Shown here one piece after another: positions 8,159 to 15,786 of a DNA stretch of 64,000 nucleotides. Location: assembly GCA_024234995.1 (NCBI GenBank), contig JACKNF010000008.1, positions 1 through 64,000 of the forward strand, read 5' to 3'. A program made the position numbers and the translations under genes. This DNA is from Gammaproteobacteria bacterium. Lineage in GTDB: Bacteria; Pseudomonadota; Gammaproteobacteria; Competibacterales; Competibacteraceae. Position 1 is the stretch's first letter. Each line of letters starts with the position of its first letter. A model generated the notes under the pieces. That model did no database searches. It saw only the letters and a list, made by a program, of their open reading frames with translations, and had not been told where the DNA came from.

Positions 8159-9187
8159 ATGGTACGCACCTACCACTACCGAATCAAGGATTCTAGCGTT
8201 GCGCCGCAGTTGACCCCGTTGGCGCGCGCCGTGAACCAGGTCTGGAACTTCTGTAATGAGTCCCAGGAACACGCCTTGCGCTGGAATCAACGCTGGCCGA
8301 CCGGATTTGATCTTCAAAAGCTGACGGCGGGGTGCAGTCAGGAACTCGGATTGCACGCACAAACGGTGCAGGCCGTTTGTGAAGAGTATGCGACACGCCG
8401 CAAGCACGCGAAGAAGCGTAAATTGCGCTGGCGGGGAAAACGCGCACTGGGCTGGATTCCTTTCAAAGCGGCGGGCGTTAAGGTCATTGACGATACCGTG
8501 ACCTATGCCGGTCACACGTTTCGCTTCTGGAAAAGTCGAGCGATTCCCGGAACGATCAAGATGGGCAATTTTGCTCAAGATGCTCGTGGGCGTTGGTATG
8601 TCAATTTTGTCTGCGAAGTCGCCGATGAAGCGCCGACCACCGGAACAAAACAGATCGGCATCGACCTGGGGTTAAAAACCCTGGCGACTTGTTCGGATGG
8701 CCGCAAGATTGAAGCGCCGCGTTGGTATCGTCATCAGCAACGGCGAATTGCGGAACATCAACGCAAAAAGCGTTCTCGGCAAGCCAAAAACCTTCACGCC
8801 AGAATTGCGAATCGGCGCAAGGATTTTCTGCATAAAGCATCGGATCGGCTCACGAAAGAATGTGAATTGATTGTGGTGGGCGATGTAGGAAGCGCCCGTC
8901 TAGCAAAAACGAACATGGCAAAATCCGTCAACGATGCGGGTTGGGCCATGTTCCGCCACCTTCTTGAATATAAAGCGATGGCGCGGAAGGTGGTGTATCG
9001 AGAAGTCAGTGAACGCTTCTCAACCCAAACCTGTTCTGATTGCGGCGCAATCGGCGGCCCAAAAGGTCGAGAAGGTCTTGGGATCAGAGAATGGGTGTGT
9101 GGTGAATGCGGCGCGATCCATGACCGCGACGTCAATGCTGCAATGAACATTCTCCGTATGGGGCATCATACGCTGGCTCTAAAGTGA
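8159..9187 (+). CDS. tnpB: TnpB, RNA-guided nuclease of an IS605-type element
   Basis: A 342-residue TnpB/OrfB with an N-terminal nucleic-acid-binding part, a RuvC-like nuclease and a C-terminal zinc ribbon. RuvC-I Asp is in GIDLGLKTLATCSDG, and the final Asp is in HDRDVNAAMNIL. The zinc ribbon has CSDCG and CGECG. At the RuvC-II position the protein reads IVVGDVGSARL, so the usual Glu of IVVEDL is replaced by Gly, with Asp next to it. Relatives with this GDV variant exist, so an alternative acidic residue may serve. TnpB proteins use a guide RNA made from the 3' end of the gene and the right end of the element, about 9100-9228 here. The protein is intact in length. Confidence 0.92.
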   Translation: MVRTYHYRIKDSSVAPQLTPLARAVNQVWNFCNESQEHALRWNQRWPTGFDLQKLTAGCSQELGLHAQTVQAVCEEYATRRKHAKKRKLRWRGKRALGWIPFKAAGVKVIDDTVTYAGHTFRFWKSRAIPGTIKMGNFAQDARGRWYVNFVCEVADEAPTTGTKQIGIDLGLKTLATCSDGRKIEAPRWYRHQQRRIAEHQRKKRSRQAKNLHARIANRRKDFLHKASDRLTKECELIVVGDVGSARLAKTNMAKSVNDAGWAMFRHLLEYKAMARKVVYREVSERFSTQTCSDCGAIGGPKGREGLGIREWVCGECGAIHDRDVNAAMNILRMGHHTLALK

Positions 9188-9228
9188 GTCAGGAATCCCC
9201 GGTCTTTAGGCCGGGGAGGATGTCAAGA

Positions 9229-9436
9229 CATTCCTCCGCGCAGCGCTTTCGCCGAGATCGTTATGCATCTGCAAAAGTACGCGGATCATGATATCGACTT
9301 TGCCGACGCTGCACTGGTTTGGTTGGCCAATGCACATGGAGAACGTCGAGTATTGACGGTTGATGAAACCGATTTTTCGCTGTTTCGCCTGAAGAATGGA
9401 AAACACTTTGATTTGGTTCAGTGGTTTGTTAAATAG
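9229..9436 (+). pseudogene. PIN-domain (VapC-like) toxin, C-terminal remnant
   Basis: An open frame without a start, IPPRSAFAEIVMHLQKYADH...DFADAALVWLA...RRVLTVDETDFSLFRL, ending at TAG 9434-9436. The DFADAALVALA segment and the V-LT-x-D-x-x-DF strand carry the third and fourth acidic residues of PIN RNases. The first about 60 codons, with the first catalytic Asp, are missing because the IS605-type element and a deletion of about 200 bases separate this piece from its antitoxin upstream. It cannot be an active toxin. Confidence 0.75.
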
Positions 9437-9506
9437 CACATCATGCCCATGTTGAAGGCGGAAGAAGAGGCGAGAAAGATGCAATACGTGAGCAGCGTAT
9501 GGCATC

Positions 9507-9623
9507 GGCCGTCAGCAAGGCCGTCAGGAAGTCCGCCAGGAAGGTTTGCAGGAGGCCTTGAATCGGCTGATCGCGTCAGGGATTCCAGAAGATCAGGCCC
9601 GGCGTTTGTTGGGGCTGGAATAA
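9507..9623 (+). repeat. Dispersed copy of the Rpn-nuclease tail
   Basis: Thirty-eight codons and a stop reading GRQQGRQEVRQEGLQEAL followed by NRLIASGIPEDQARRLLGLE. The last 63 bases match the copy at 7315-7377 with mostly silent differences. There is no catalytic domain upstream. The region before it (9437-9506) is unrelated or frameshifted. It is a relic of the 3' end of an Rpn-family gene; intact family members have such Q/G/R-rich tails. Confidence 0.75.
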
Positions 9624-9820
9624 ACAACATCTCCCGTATTCCCCATTCTCCCTCATCCCAGAGCGCATGCTTTTAGTGAAGTTACCGAACTTGTTGCCCA
9701 GTCCCTTGATCATGCAGTTGATTTTGCGTGGCTTTGGATAGATAGGGTTTGATGTATGTCCCAGGTGAGGCGTGGTTGGCAGAGTGGCAGCCAAGGCCCC
9801 TCTACTGGGGCGCGGCGGGG

Positions 9821-9837
9821 TGTCGGAAAATTTTACA
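9821..9837. promoter_or_regulatory. Candidate PrsR-binding box 1 upstream of the PEP-CTERM gene
   Basis: TGTCGGAAAATTTTACA, flanked by G and CC so that GTGT...ACACC forms an imperfect inverted repeat. It matches copies at 10104, 10282, 16930 and 17039. Assignment to the PEP-CTERM response regulator PrsR, encoded in this window, is an inference from location. Confidence 0.5.
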
Positions 9838-10103
9838 CCTTGGTCTGTCAAGCCCAGCCAGCTTTGAATCTTGTAAGTGTTCATGGATCGTACAATGCGG
9901 GCGACAATCAGAATTCTCTAGAGTCACAATGATATTTGACAATGGTTTTTGATAAATTAAAAACTTAATTTGCACAATGCAATATTATAAAAACTGTCAG
10001 TCGCTTTGACTTGGACTCAATCATAAACGAATAGCACCCTCATAATTGATCTCTAAAAGCTATCAGGTCGAAATAGGCCAACGCACCAAGCTACAATTTA
10101 GAG

Positions 10104-10120
10104 TGTCAGTAAATTTTACA
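10104..10120. promoter_or_regulatory. Candidate PrsR-binding box 2 upstream of the PEP-CTERM gene
   Basis: TGTCAGTAAATTTTACA, again preceded by G and followed by CC. It differs from box 1 at two of 17 positions. The distance of about 260 bases to the sigma-54 promoter would suit an enhancer site acting by DNA looping. Confidence 0.5.
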
Positions 10121-10281
10121 CCTTCGATTTATCTGGGCGGACTAAGATCTTGTCGGATTGGGCTTAGCGGAATACCGCTATCTAAATAAAAATATTATAA
10201 AAATCATAATAATGTTGCATTACAGGGTAATATTTTTGCTGTTTTTTCGTCTATCTTAACTAAAAACTGCCAGCAATTATC

Positions 10282-10298
10282 TGTCGGTTTTTTTTACA
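10282..10298. promoter_or_regulatory. Candidate PrsR-binding box 3, nearest the sigma-54 promoter
   Basis: TGTCGGTTTTTTTTACA. Its centre lies about 98 bases upstream of the start site predicted from the -24/-12 element, a normal distance for activators of sigma-54 RNA polymerase. The two half sites TGTC and TACA are kept while the central A/T positions vary. Confidence 0.55.
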
Positions 10299-10361
10299 AA
10301 GGTTGTTTTAGATATGGTAAAAGATATTTATAAGTGGTTGTATTTTAAATTTTTTTATAGA

Positions 10362-10378
10362 TGGCATGCTTAATGCTT
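10362..10378 (+). promoter_or_regulatory. Sigma-54 promoter of the PEP-CTERM gene
   Basis: TGGCATGCTTAATGCTT has the invariant GG (10363-10364) and GC (10375-10376) separated by exactly 10 bases, close to the consensus TGGCAC-N5-TTGCW. It lies 64 bases before the start codon. PEP-CTERM genes are commonly controlled by RpoN with PrsK/PrsR, both encoded downstream in this window. The -12 element reads ATGC instead of TTGC, a small deviation. Confidence 0.75.
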
Positions 10379-10441
10379 AAAATCCACCAGTGCATAAAGT
10401 AAGTCACTTAAAGTCTTTTTACCCCTGATGAGGATAAGACA

Positions 10442-11335
10442 ATGTTCAATCGCAAATTGTTAGCACAGCTTCTGACTGGTATAGCGCTGACCATAGGAAG
10501 CGTTGGAATGGCTCAAGCAACTCTGAGTAGCTTGTTATTAAATGGCAACAACGTAATTGAAGATGACAGCAATGAGTATGTATTCCGTCCTGATGGTGGT
10601 GGTGGCTATGACCTTATAACAAGCGGGGCTTTGGCAGTAGGTGATGTCCTTGTACAGGTTCTTGATTTTCCTATCATCAACGGTACAAACATTGATAGCC
10701 AAGGCTACGAACTTACGGGTTTGGCTTTAAATACAGTAACAGACTTAAGTACTCCAGTTTTATTTGACCCGGATGGGTTTGGACCACGCCCTTCCTATTT
10801 GGCTGTTAATGCAGAGTTTGGTGTTGCAACATCTGCGGATTGGTTGACGTTGGTGGGTATCGACACAACATCCCTTGGTTTTGATGCTACTGGTTTGTTC
10901 TCACTCCTGTATGAGGATACCCAGAATAACCTGGATGTCCACTCTCAGGGGTATCCTACTGGTGTGGCTAATGCAGCAGATGGTACCCTGAGGCTAGGAC
11001 TTTCTCTGACCGACCCTGCCGATTTTGCGGTTTCCACCAATGTTCCATCTCTTGTTGAGACTTTTCTTATTGGTACCGGTGGTGTTACCCAGTACGGTAC
11101 GTTCGATTATGGCCTAACTGTTGCTTATCAGAATATCCCAAACTGGAATGTTAACAGTCAGTTTATTGGATCTGGTACTAACTTGACCACCGACCGCCCA
11201 TTGATTGCGGCTGTGATCGATGATACCCAAGCAAGCTTTAGTGCGAATCCTGTTCCGGAGCCGGGTAGCCTAGCGTTGTTGAGTGTTGGCCTGTTAGGCT
11301 TCGGTTTCCTACGCCGTAGAAGTGTCAAGAGTTAA
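10442..11335 (+). CDS. PEP-CTERM sorting-domain protein
   Basis: A 297-residue secreted protein with an N-terminal signal peptide (MFNRKLLAQLL...GMAQA, cleavage near residue 26). A low-complexity extracellular part rich in Thr, Asn, Gly and Asp follows, then a textbook PEP-CTERM tail: PVPEPGSLALLSVG, a hydrophobic helix and FLRRR at the end. Exosortase is expected to recognise the PEP motif in the membrane and release or anchor the protein in exopolysaccharide. No Cys is present in the mature region and I recognise no catalytic domain. It is a single gene, with a sigma-54 promoter upstream and a terminator directly after it. The codon and base use is more AT-rich than the neighbours, as is common for such surface proteins. 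Confidence 0.95.
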   Translation: MFNRKLLAQLLTGIALTIGSVGMAQATLSSLLLNGNNVIEDDSNEYVFRPDGGGGYDLITSGALAVGDVLVQVLDFPIINGTNIDSQGYELTGLALNTVTDLSTPVLFDPDGFGPRPSYLAVNAEFGVATSADWLTLVGIDTTSLGFDATGLFSLLYEDTQNNLDVHSQGYPTGVANAADGTLRLGLSLTDPADFAVSTNVPSLVETFLIGTGGVTQYGTFDYGLTVAYQNIPNWNVNSQFIGSGTNLTTDRPLIAAVIDDTQASFSANPVPEPGSLALLSVGLLGFGFLRRRSVKS

Positions 11336-11356
11336 GCTTTTTAGGTCTAACGAAAA

Positions 11357-11386
11357 ACACCCATCTTGTTGATGGGTGTTTTTTTA
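11357..11386 (+). terminator. Rho-independent terminator after the PEP-CTERM gene
   Basis: A 9-bp stem ACACCCATC/GATGGGTGT with loop TTGTT followed by seven T residues. It closes the single-gene transcript. Confidence 0.93.
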
Positions 11387-11656
11387 TGCGAAGATCAAGA
11401 ATCGTAAATGTTTTGGCCTGTGGATTGTGGATGAGCGAGTACATAACAGGTATTGCCTCTTCATCCTAAAGAGATTTCCTCGGCTACTTGCAAGGTCACA
11501 TACCGGTACGCCTTGGTCTGGCTTTCCTCAATGGGCGGCGCAAGCTTAGACTGTCCGCTCACTACTCACTCATGTAGAGGCACCGCCCGAACCCCCTTGA
11601 CGCCACCCACTTTCGCACATAACCTGTGTCCACAGTAACCGTGTAGGAGGATGGCC

Positions 11657-11884
11657 ATGAACATCACCCTCGCCGTCGATCAGTCCGTGGTGGAGCAGGC
11701 ACGCAAAGCCGCGCAGGCGACCGGCAAGAGTCTCAACCAAGCAGTGCGCGACTACCTGGAACAGCTAGCCGGCACTGATCAGAACGCGCTGCAGGTTGAA
11801 GCCTTCGTAGAATCCGCCCGAAACAGCCCCGGACGGCTCGGTGGTTGGAAGTTTGACCGCGAGTTACTGCATGAGCGTTCGTAG
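11657..11884 (+). CDS. VapB-like antitoxin
   Basis: A 75-residue antitoxin, MNITLAVDQSVVEQARKAA...LNQAVRDYLEQLAG, with a ribbon-helix-helix N-terminus and a C-terminal tail GGWKFDRELLHERS typical of antitoxins paired with PIN toxins. I chose the second ATG because AGGAGG (11645-11650) touches the first ATG but is six bases from the second. The toxin gene overlaps its end by 14 bases but is deleted internally, so this antitoxin has no working partner here. Confidence 0.8.
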   Translation: MNITLAVDQSVVEQARKAAQATGKSLNQAVRDYLEQLAGTDQNALQVEAFVESARNSPGRLGGWKFDRELLHERS

Positions 11885-12027
11885 CTTCATCGACACATCG
11901 GCTGTCATTTTGGGACGCCATGATTGTCCAGGCGGCTCGCGAAGCATCCTGTGCCGTGTTGCTGTCTGAAGATTTGCAAACCAACGCCACCCTTTCCGGG
12001 GTGCGTATCGTCAATCCCTTTGCATGA
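11871..12027 (+). pseudogene. PIN-domain (VapC) toxin with a large internal deletion
   Basis: The gene begins MSVRSFIDTSAV, where the Asp is the first PIN catalytic residue. A few codons later, in a different frame, it continues as FWDAMIVQAAREASCAVLLSEDLQ...GVRIVNPFA, the usual C-terminus with its acidic residues. Roughly 70-75 codons of the middle are missing from a protein that should be about 130 residues. The junction lies close to 11913, where ATTTTGGGACGCC can be read in both frames. The start overlaps the antitoxin gene in the normal vapBC way. Confidence 0.8.
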
Positions 12028-12174
12028 ACCCACACCATCTCTCCCGATCAAGCGCCGCCTTTTGCATGAACATTCAATCGTTAGCAGAATGGAAAAGACC
12101 ACAGTGTCCGCGTCCATAGCCTGTGGGATGCCCATTAGTGAAGTATCCTCATCAATGACTAACGTTATGCCACT

Positions 12175-12732
12175 ATGGATCCTTTTCATCAATGGTCGTC
12201 CCGATCTCTGCATAAAGGCCTGTGCGTCTCTTTTATCGCGACGCTCGGCTGTTTCCTGGCCGTCGAAGCAACCAACCGCCCCCTCGAAAACGCTGCGGCT
12301 CCATTCGGCATCCTGTCCCTGCAATTCACCGGTGAGCTTTCCTCCGCCTTATTGATCTTGGATTCCTGGGGCGAAACCGCGCGTCTCCATGCCGCGTTTA
12401 ATCTTGGTTTCGACTACCTTTTTCTAGTGGTCTACGCATTGTTCCTTAGCGCAGCCTGCTCCTGACTGGCCCGCGCCCGACAACCAACGTCACAAGGCTT
12501 TGCGACCGCTGGTTTTATACTGGCCTGGGCGATGTTCGCCGCCGCCGTGTTCGACATGATCGAGAATGTTGCGCTGTGGCAACTGCTGCGAGGTTCGATG
12601 AACGCCGACTGGCCTATCCTGGCCACCGCCTGTGCCACTGTAAAATTCGGAGTCATTTTGGCCGGGATCGGGTACATCGTGACTGGCGCATGGGTGGTGT
12701 TCATTCGCCGTTACCGTTCAGCCGATCCTTGA
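12175..12732 (+). pseudogene. Integral membrane protein gene with an in-frame TGA
   Basis: A single frame of 185 codons encoding about four hydrophobic segments, broken by TGA at 12463-12465 after the second one (ALFLSAACS). The same frame continues at once with charged residues and further membrane segments (GFILAWAMFAAAVFDMIENVALW, then TVKFGVILAGIGYIVTGAWVVFI). A Trp-to-stop change (TGG to TGA) would explain it. I do not recognise the family; similar small four-helix proteins are annotated as hypothetical. Its 3' end overlaps the convergent Rpn gene by 32 bases. It could be a recent pseudogene or a sequencing error. Confidence 0.6.
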
Positions 12733-13714
12733 CGGCTGCTAGCCATGCCGCGCCATCGGCGCAATCCAGCAATGCCTCGCCCAAATCTTCCAACACCGCC
12801 GGTTCGCTGATCTGCGCCAACAGCGGTGCACTGTCCGCCGCCACAACTTCGCCAAAACGACGCCGCACCTGACGTAGCAACAACTGCCGCTCAGCATCCA
12901 AACCCTGCTGTAAACCCTGCTGTAAACCCTGTTGCAAGCCCTGTTGTTTCCAATCTTCAGTCCACTCCACCACTCGTTCCGCTAACATATCGCGCACCTC
13001 GCTTAATTCATTCACTTCATCAATCCGCACGCCCGGCAAGCGGGCCGGTAACAATACCTGCCGCAGCCAAATAGCAAACGCCCGTCGTAAACTGACCTGC
13101 TCAGGCGCTTGTAACCACTCCACCAACGCTGCCACCACCTGTTGCACCTCGGCTGGATCACGACTGTTTTCCAGCCGAAACAACGCCGCGTTCAGATTAC
13201 GCAATGGCGCTAACTCGGTGTTGCTGTAACGGTTCTCCGCCAGCAGCAGATAGCGAAATTGCGGTTGATAGCGTTCCAGACCCGCGGGCGCGGCTTCGAG
13301 CAATTCGGCAAGCTCGGTCGCCGCGGTCCAGCGGGGCCGACCGTTGTACAGCACGACTGGCAGCACCAGCGGCAAGCGGCTTTCTACGGTCAATGGCCCG
13401 GCGCGGATCAAATCCTGATACAGCAATCCAACATAGGTCAGCAGCCGCACCGCCATGAACGGGTCGACCGCCGATTGAAATTCCAGCAACAGATAGACAT
13501 ACAACCACCGATCCCGCAGGCGCATCCGCCACACCACATCGTCGGCCCGTTCGCGTAGATCATCGCTGACATAGTTGCCTGACACTTTCTCCAGCGTCGT
13601 GAAATCGATCTCGCGCACCCACTCCTCACGCACAAACCCGCGCAGCAAATCTTCTACCATCGCTGCATGGGAAAACAATAGCTTGTAACTGTGATCGTGA
13701 GATTGCGCCATCAT
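12701..13714 (-). CDS. Rpn-family recombination-promoting nuclease (PD-(D/E)XK transposase-like)
   Basis: A complete 337-residue member of the Rpn/transposase_31-like family. The N-terminus HDHSYKLLFSHAAMVEDLLRGF is typical, followed by the nuclease core with Asp in ERADDVVWRMR and E-x-Q in LLLEFQSAVD, the PD-(D/E)XK residues. The second half is helical, with a tandem QQGLQQGLQQGLQQGL stretch, encoded by nearly identical 12-base repeats, and an LLLRQVRRRFG/DLGEALLDC end. Rpn proteins are DNA endonucleases that promote RecA-independent recombination in E. coli. The ATG overlaps the stop of the ThiF-nitroreductase gene by four bases (ATGA), suggesting translational coupling. This is the only full-length copy in a region littered with tails of related genes. 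Confidence 0.9.
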   Translation of the reverse strand: MMAQSHDHSYKLLFSHAAMVEDLLRGFVREEWVREIDFTTLEKVSGNYVSDDLRERADDVVWRMRLRDRWLYVYLLLEFQSAVDPFMAVRLLTYVGLLYQDLIRAGPLTVESRLPLVLPVVLYNGRPRWTAATELAELLEAAPAGLERYQPQFRYLLLAENRYSNTELAPLRNLNAALFRLENSRDPAEVQQVVAALVEWLQAPEQVSLRRAFAIWLRQVLLPARLPGVRIDEVNELSEVRDMLAERVVEWTEDWKQQGLQQGLQQGLQQGLDAERQLLLRQVRRRFGEVVAADSAPLLAQISEPAVLEDLGEALLDCADGAAWLAAVKDRLNGNGE

Positions 13715-15699
13715 GAGGGTTCATATTGAACTGTTGGCAAGACCAGCCGACTCAATGGCAAGCGCAGCGACCGCGCCGCCGGCGCCGAACCGAAACCTAC
13801 CCGGCCCATGTACACCGCCTGCTGACAGGCTTCCCGCCCGATCAATGCCTCCAACTGACTCGTCAACCGCCGCGCCTGTGCCAGCGACCGCGACTGCTGG
13901 CTGAACACAACATCGTTGTAAATATAGGAGGCAAAAATCAGCGGCGTCATTTCCGGCTGGAACTGCAATCCAAGATGTGTCGCCGTCAACCAGAATCGCT
14001 GCATCGCCCGGCCTCCGGTCACATAATCATCCATCGCCTGCAACGGTTGTTCAGCCACAATCACAAAATGCGCCGCACAGTTCAGCGCTGGCCACACATC
14101 CAGTTGCAGACGGGGCAACAGCGTACCGCCCAAATACCGGTTCAGAAAACACACCCGCTTCCAGCTTTGCATCGCCCAACGCATCAGGCGTAAGGCCACC
14201 GGGTCCAGCCCTACCGCCTGGTCAGGAATCCGCTCCTGGCTGAACTGGCTATTCCACTCGATAATGGATTTGTGAACCGTATAGGCTTCTGGCGTGGTCA
14301 GGCGGATTTCCGCATTTGCGAATAGCAACCGCGCCATCTGCCGCAACGTCGCGGACCCTTCCAGCCACAACACTCGGTATCCAGCGCCAACGGATGCCTC
14401 CAACGCACTCCGCTCTCGAGAACTCAGCGGCCGCCGGCTAAAAGCCTGGCGATTCGTGACCCGCGTGCGAATCACCGCTTCCAAAGGATGCGGTTCCGTC
14501 AAGGTGTCAGAAAATTTGACATCGAAGGTTGGTCGAGTCTCAGGCAAATCTTTACGACGGCGAATATCGCAACGCCAGCCGTGCCCCTGTGCCGCAATCT
14601 CCAAGGTTTCCAACAAACCGCCCAATGCTAACTGGCTAGCACGGCCTTGCAGGTCATAGATCACGTGCTCGCGGGTATCGAACCCATGCACTACTAGGCA
14701 CCGCTCACCCGGGATCTCGAACCGCCACGGCTGGGTGTTGTCGCCACTTGGCGCCCAGCGGGCCAAATCCAGAATTTGCTCTATCGGTGTCAAGGGCGTT
14801 TCCGAGGCTGGTATCGCGCATTGAGCCCCTTGAGAAATCTGGCGCCCCAATCGCCGCCGCGCCACATACAACCCCAGCCGCTGCAAAGGATGACGATTTC
14901 CTCCCGGCCGCCAGGTCAAGGCCAGTTTGTTACGGTAGGTATCAAAATGCATGCCCCACGGCGCTGCAGGCGCTTTTCCACGTCCTAGCAAAATTTTCAG
15001 TGCCTGGGTGGCTGCCATCCCCGCACATAACTCGCAAGCCATTGGCGTCGATGGCCCCCGGTGGTTTGCCAAATCCACGCGCGTGGGATCCACCAGATAG
15101 CCCATTTGCAACATCGCTGGCGATAATCCCAAGAGGAAGCGCAGCAATTGCTCGTCCTCCGGCTGCCCCTCCAGACGAAAATACGCCTCGAAACTCATCT
15201 TTCCCGGCAAGAAGTTCAGCAGCGCTGCCCCCATCCCCAGAGGTGCGGCGGTGATCGCCGGAATCCCCCGCGCCGCGCACGCGGCAAACACCTGCCGGCG
15301 GGCTGTCACTGCAAAGAAATCCAGACCATCCACATACAGATCAACGCCCTCCAAAAAATTATCCAGATTATCGGCGCTGACTCCATGTGGAAACATCCGG
15401 AGATCCAGTTCCGGGTTAATGTCCAGCGCCATTTCCGCCAATACCTCGACTTTTGGCCGGCCGATATGCCGTAGACTCGCTCCCGCCTGACGATTGAAAT
15501 TGGCCAGTTCAAACACATCGAGATCGGCAATGTTAAATTGTCCGATGCCCAGCCGGGTCAAGGTCAGCAAATGACTGCCACCGACACCTCCCAAGCCCGC
15601 AATAGCGATACGCCGGATACGCAGACCGGCCTGCTCCGCCTCGGTCACCCAGCCGATATTCCGCGAAAATGCGATTCCATAATCGAAAGATGCTGTCAT
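13711..15699 (-). CDS. ThiF/E1-like adenylyltransferase fused to a nitroreductase-like domain
   Basis: A 662-residue two-domain protein. Residues about 25-280 form a ThiF/MoeB/E1 fold: the nucleotide loop GLGGVGGSH, then DLDVFELANFNRQAG with the Arg and Asn that contact ATP, and DGLDFFAV. Only one CxxC (CELC, near residue 226) is seen where many relatives have two. Residues about 305-620 look like an FMN-dependent nitroreductase of the Acg type, with WAPSGDNTQPWRF near 311-324 and a long Arg-rich C-terminus. E1-like domains adenylate a carboxylate or a carrier protein tail, and nitroreductase domains do hydride or oxidation chemistry, so a peptide or small-molecule modifying enzyme is plausible. 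No carrier or peptide gene is next to it. It lies between a MaoC-like gene and an Rpn gene, all on the minus strand. The substrate is unknown. Confidence 0.8.
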   Translation of the reverse strand: MTASFDYGIAFSRNIGWVTEAEQAGLRIRRIAIAGLGGVGGSHLLTLTRLGIGQFNIADLDVFELANFNRQAGASLRHIGRPKVEVLAEMALDINPELDLRMFPHGVSADNLDNFLEGVDLYVDGLDFFAVTARRQVFAACAARGIPAITAAPLGMGAALLNFLPGKMSFEAYFRLEGQPEDEQLLRFLLGLSPAMLQMGYLVDPTRVDLANHRGPSTPMACELCAGMAATQALKILLGRGKAPAAPWGMHFDTYRNKLALTWRPGGNRHPLQRLGLYVARRRLGRQISQGAQCAIPASETPLTPIEQILDLARWAPSGDNTQPWRFEIPGERCLVVHGFDTREHVIYDLQGRASQLALGGLLETLEIAAQGHGWRCDIRRRKDLPETRPTFDVKFSDTLTEPHPLEAVIRTRVTNRQAFSRRPLSSRERSALEASVGAGYRVLWLEGSATLRQMARLLFANAEIRLTTPEAYTVHKSIIEWNSQFSQERIPDQAVGLDPVALRLMRWAMQSWKRVCFLNRYLGGTLLPRLQLDVWPALNCAAHFVIVAEQPLQAMDDYVTGGRAMQRFWLTATHLGLQFQPEMTPLIFASYIYNDVVFSQQSRSLAQARRLTSQLEALIGREACQQAVYMGRVGFGSAPAARSLRLPLSRLVLPTVQYEPS
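14505..14521. promoter_or_regulatory. Perfect inverted-repeat copy of the PrsR-type box inside a coding sequence
   Basis: TGTCAGAAAATTTGACA has perfect TGTCA/TGACA arms and matches the boxes upstream of the PEP-CTERM and acyltransferase genes at most positions. It encodes VKFSDT of the ThiF-nitroreductase protein, so it may be coincidence. Confidence 0.3.
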
Positions 15700-15786
15700 T
15701 GCCCAATTCTCCCCAGTAAATCTGCTGTACTCAATATAAACCCGGCAGGTCCGCGCAGCGTCATCTGTTGAGCCATGGAAACGGTA

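Larger units (their letters stand above)
7657..9228 (+). mobile_element. IS605-type insertion sequence with divergent tnpA and tnpB
   Basis: The element contains a Y1 transposase and a TnpB nuclease transcribed away from each other, 26 bases apart. The left flank ends in TTAC (7653-7656), a target of the kind used by IS200/IS605 elements. A left-end hairpin lies at 7675-7694 (8-bp stem, loop TTCA) and a right-end hairpin, CCCCGG/CCGGGG, at 9197-9216. There are no terminal inverted repeats, as expected for this superfamily. It lies inside a vapBC locus. The exact right boundary (about 9228) is judged from where PIN-toxin codons resume. Confidence 0.8.
9624..10281. other. AT-rich non-coding region before the PEP-CTERM gene
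   Basis: I see no credible gene here. The region is markedly richer in A and T than its surroundings after about 9900. It holds two good copies of the 17-bp motif also found at 10282 (9821-9837 and 10104-10120) and one weak copy, TGTCAGTCGCTTTGACT, at 9995-10011. A long minus-strand frame at 9576-9884 is formed only by chance over the Rpn relic and the first motif. Confidence 0.6.

Noticed and set aside
9576..9884. A 102-codon minus-strand frame before the PEP-CTERM gene
   Set aside because: It runs over the Rpn relic and the first regulatory box; its composition is not protein-like.
12890..12960. CRISPR-like short repeats
   Set aside because: The repeats are in-frame 12-base units of a coding sequence without spacers.
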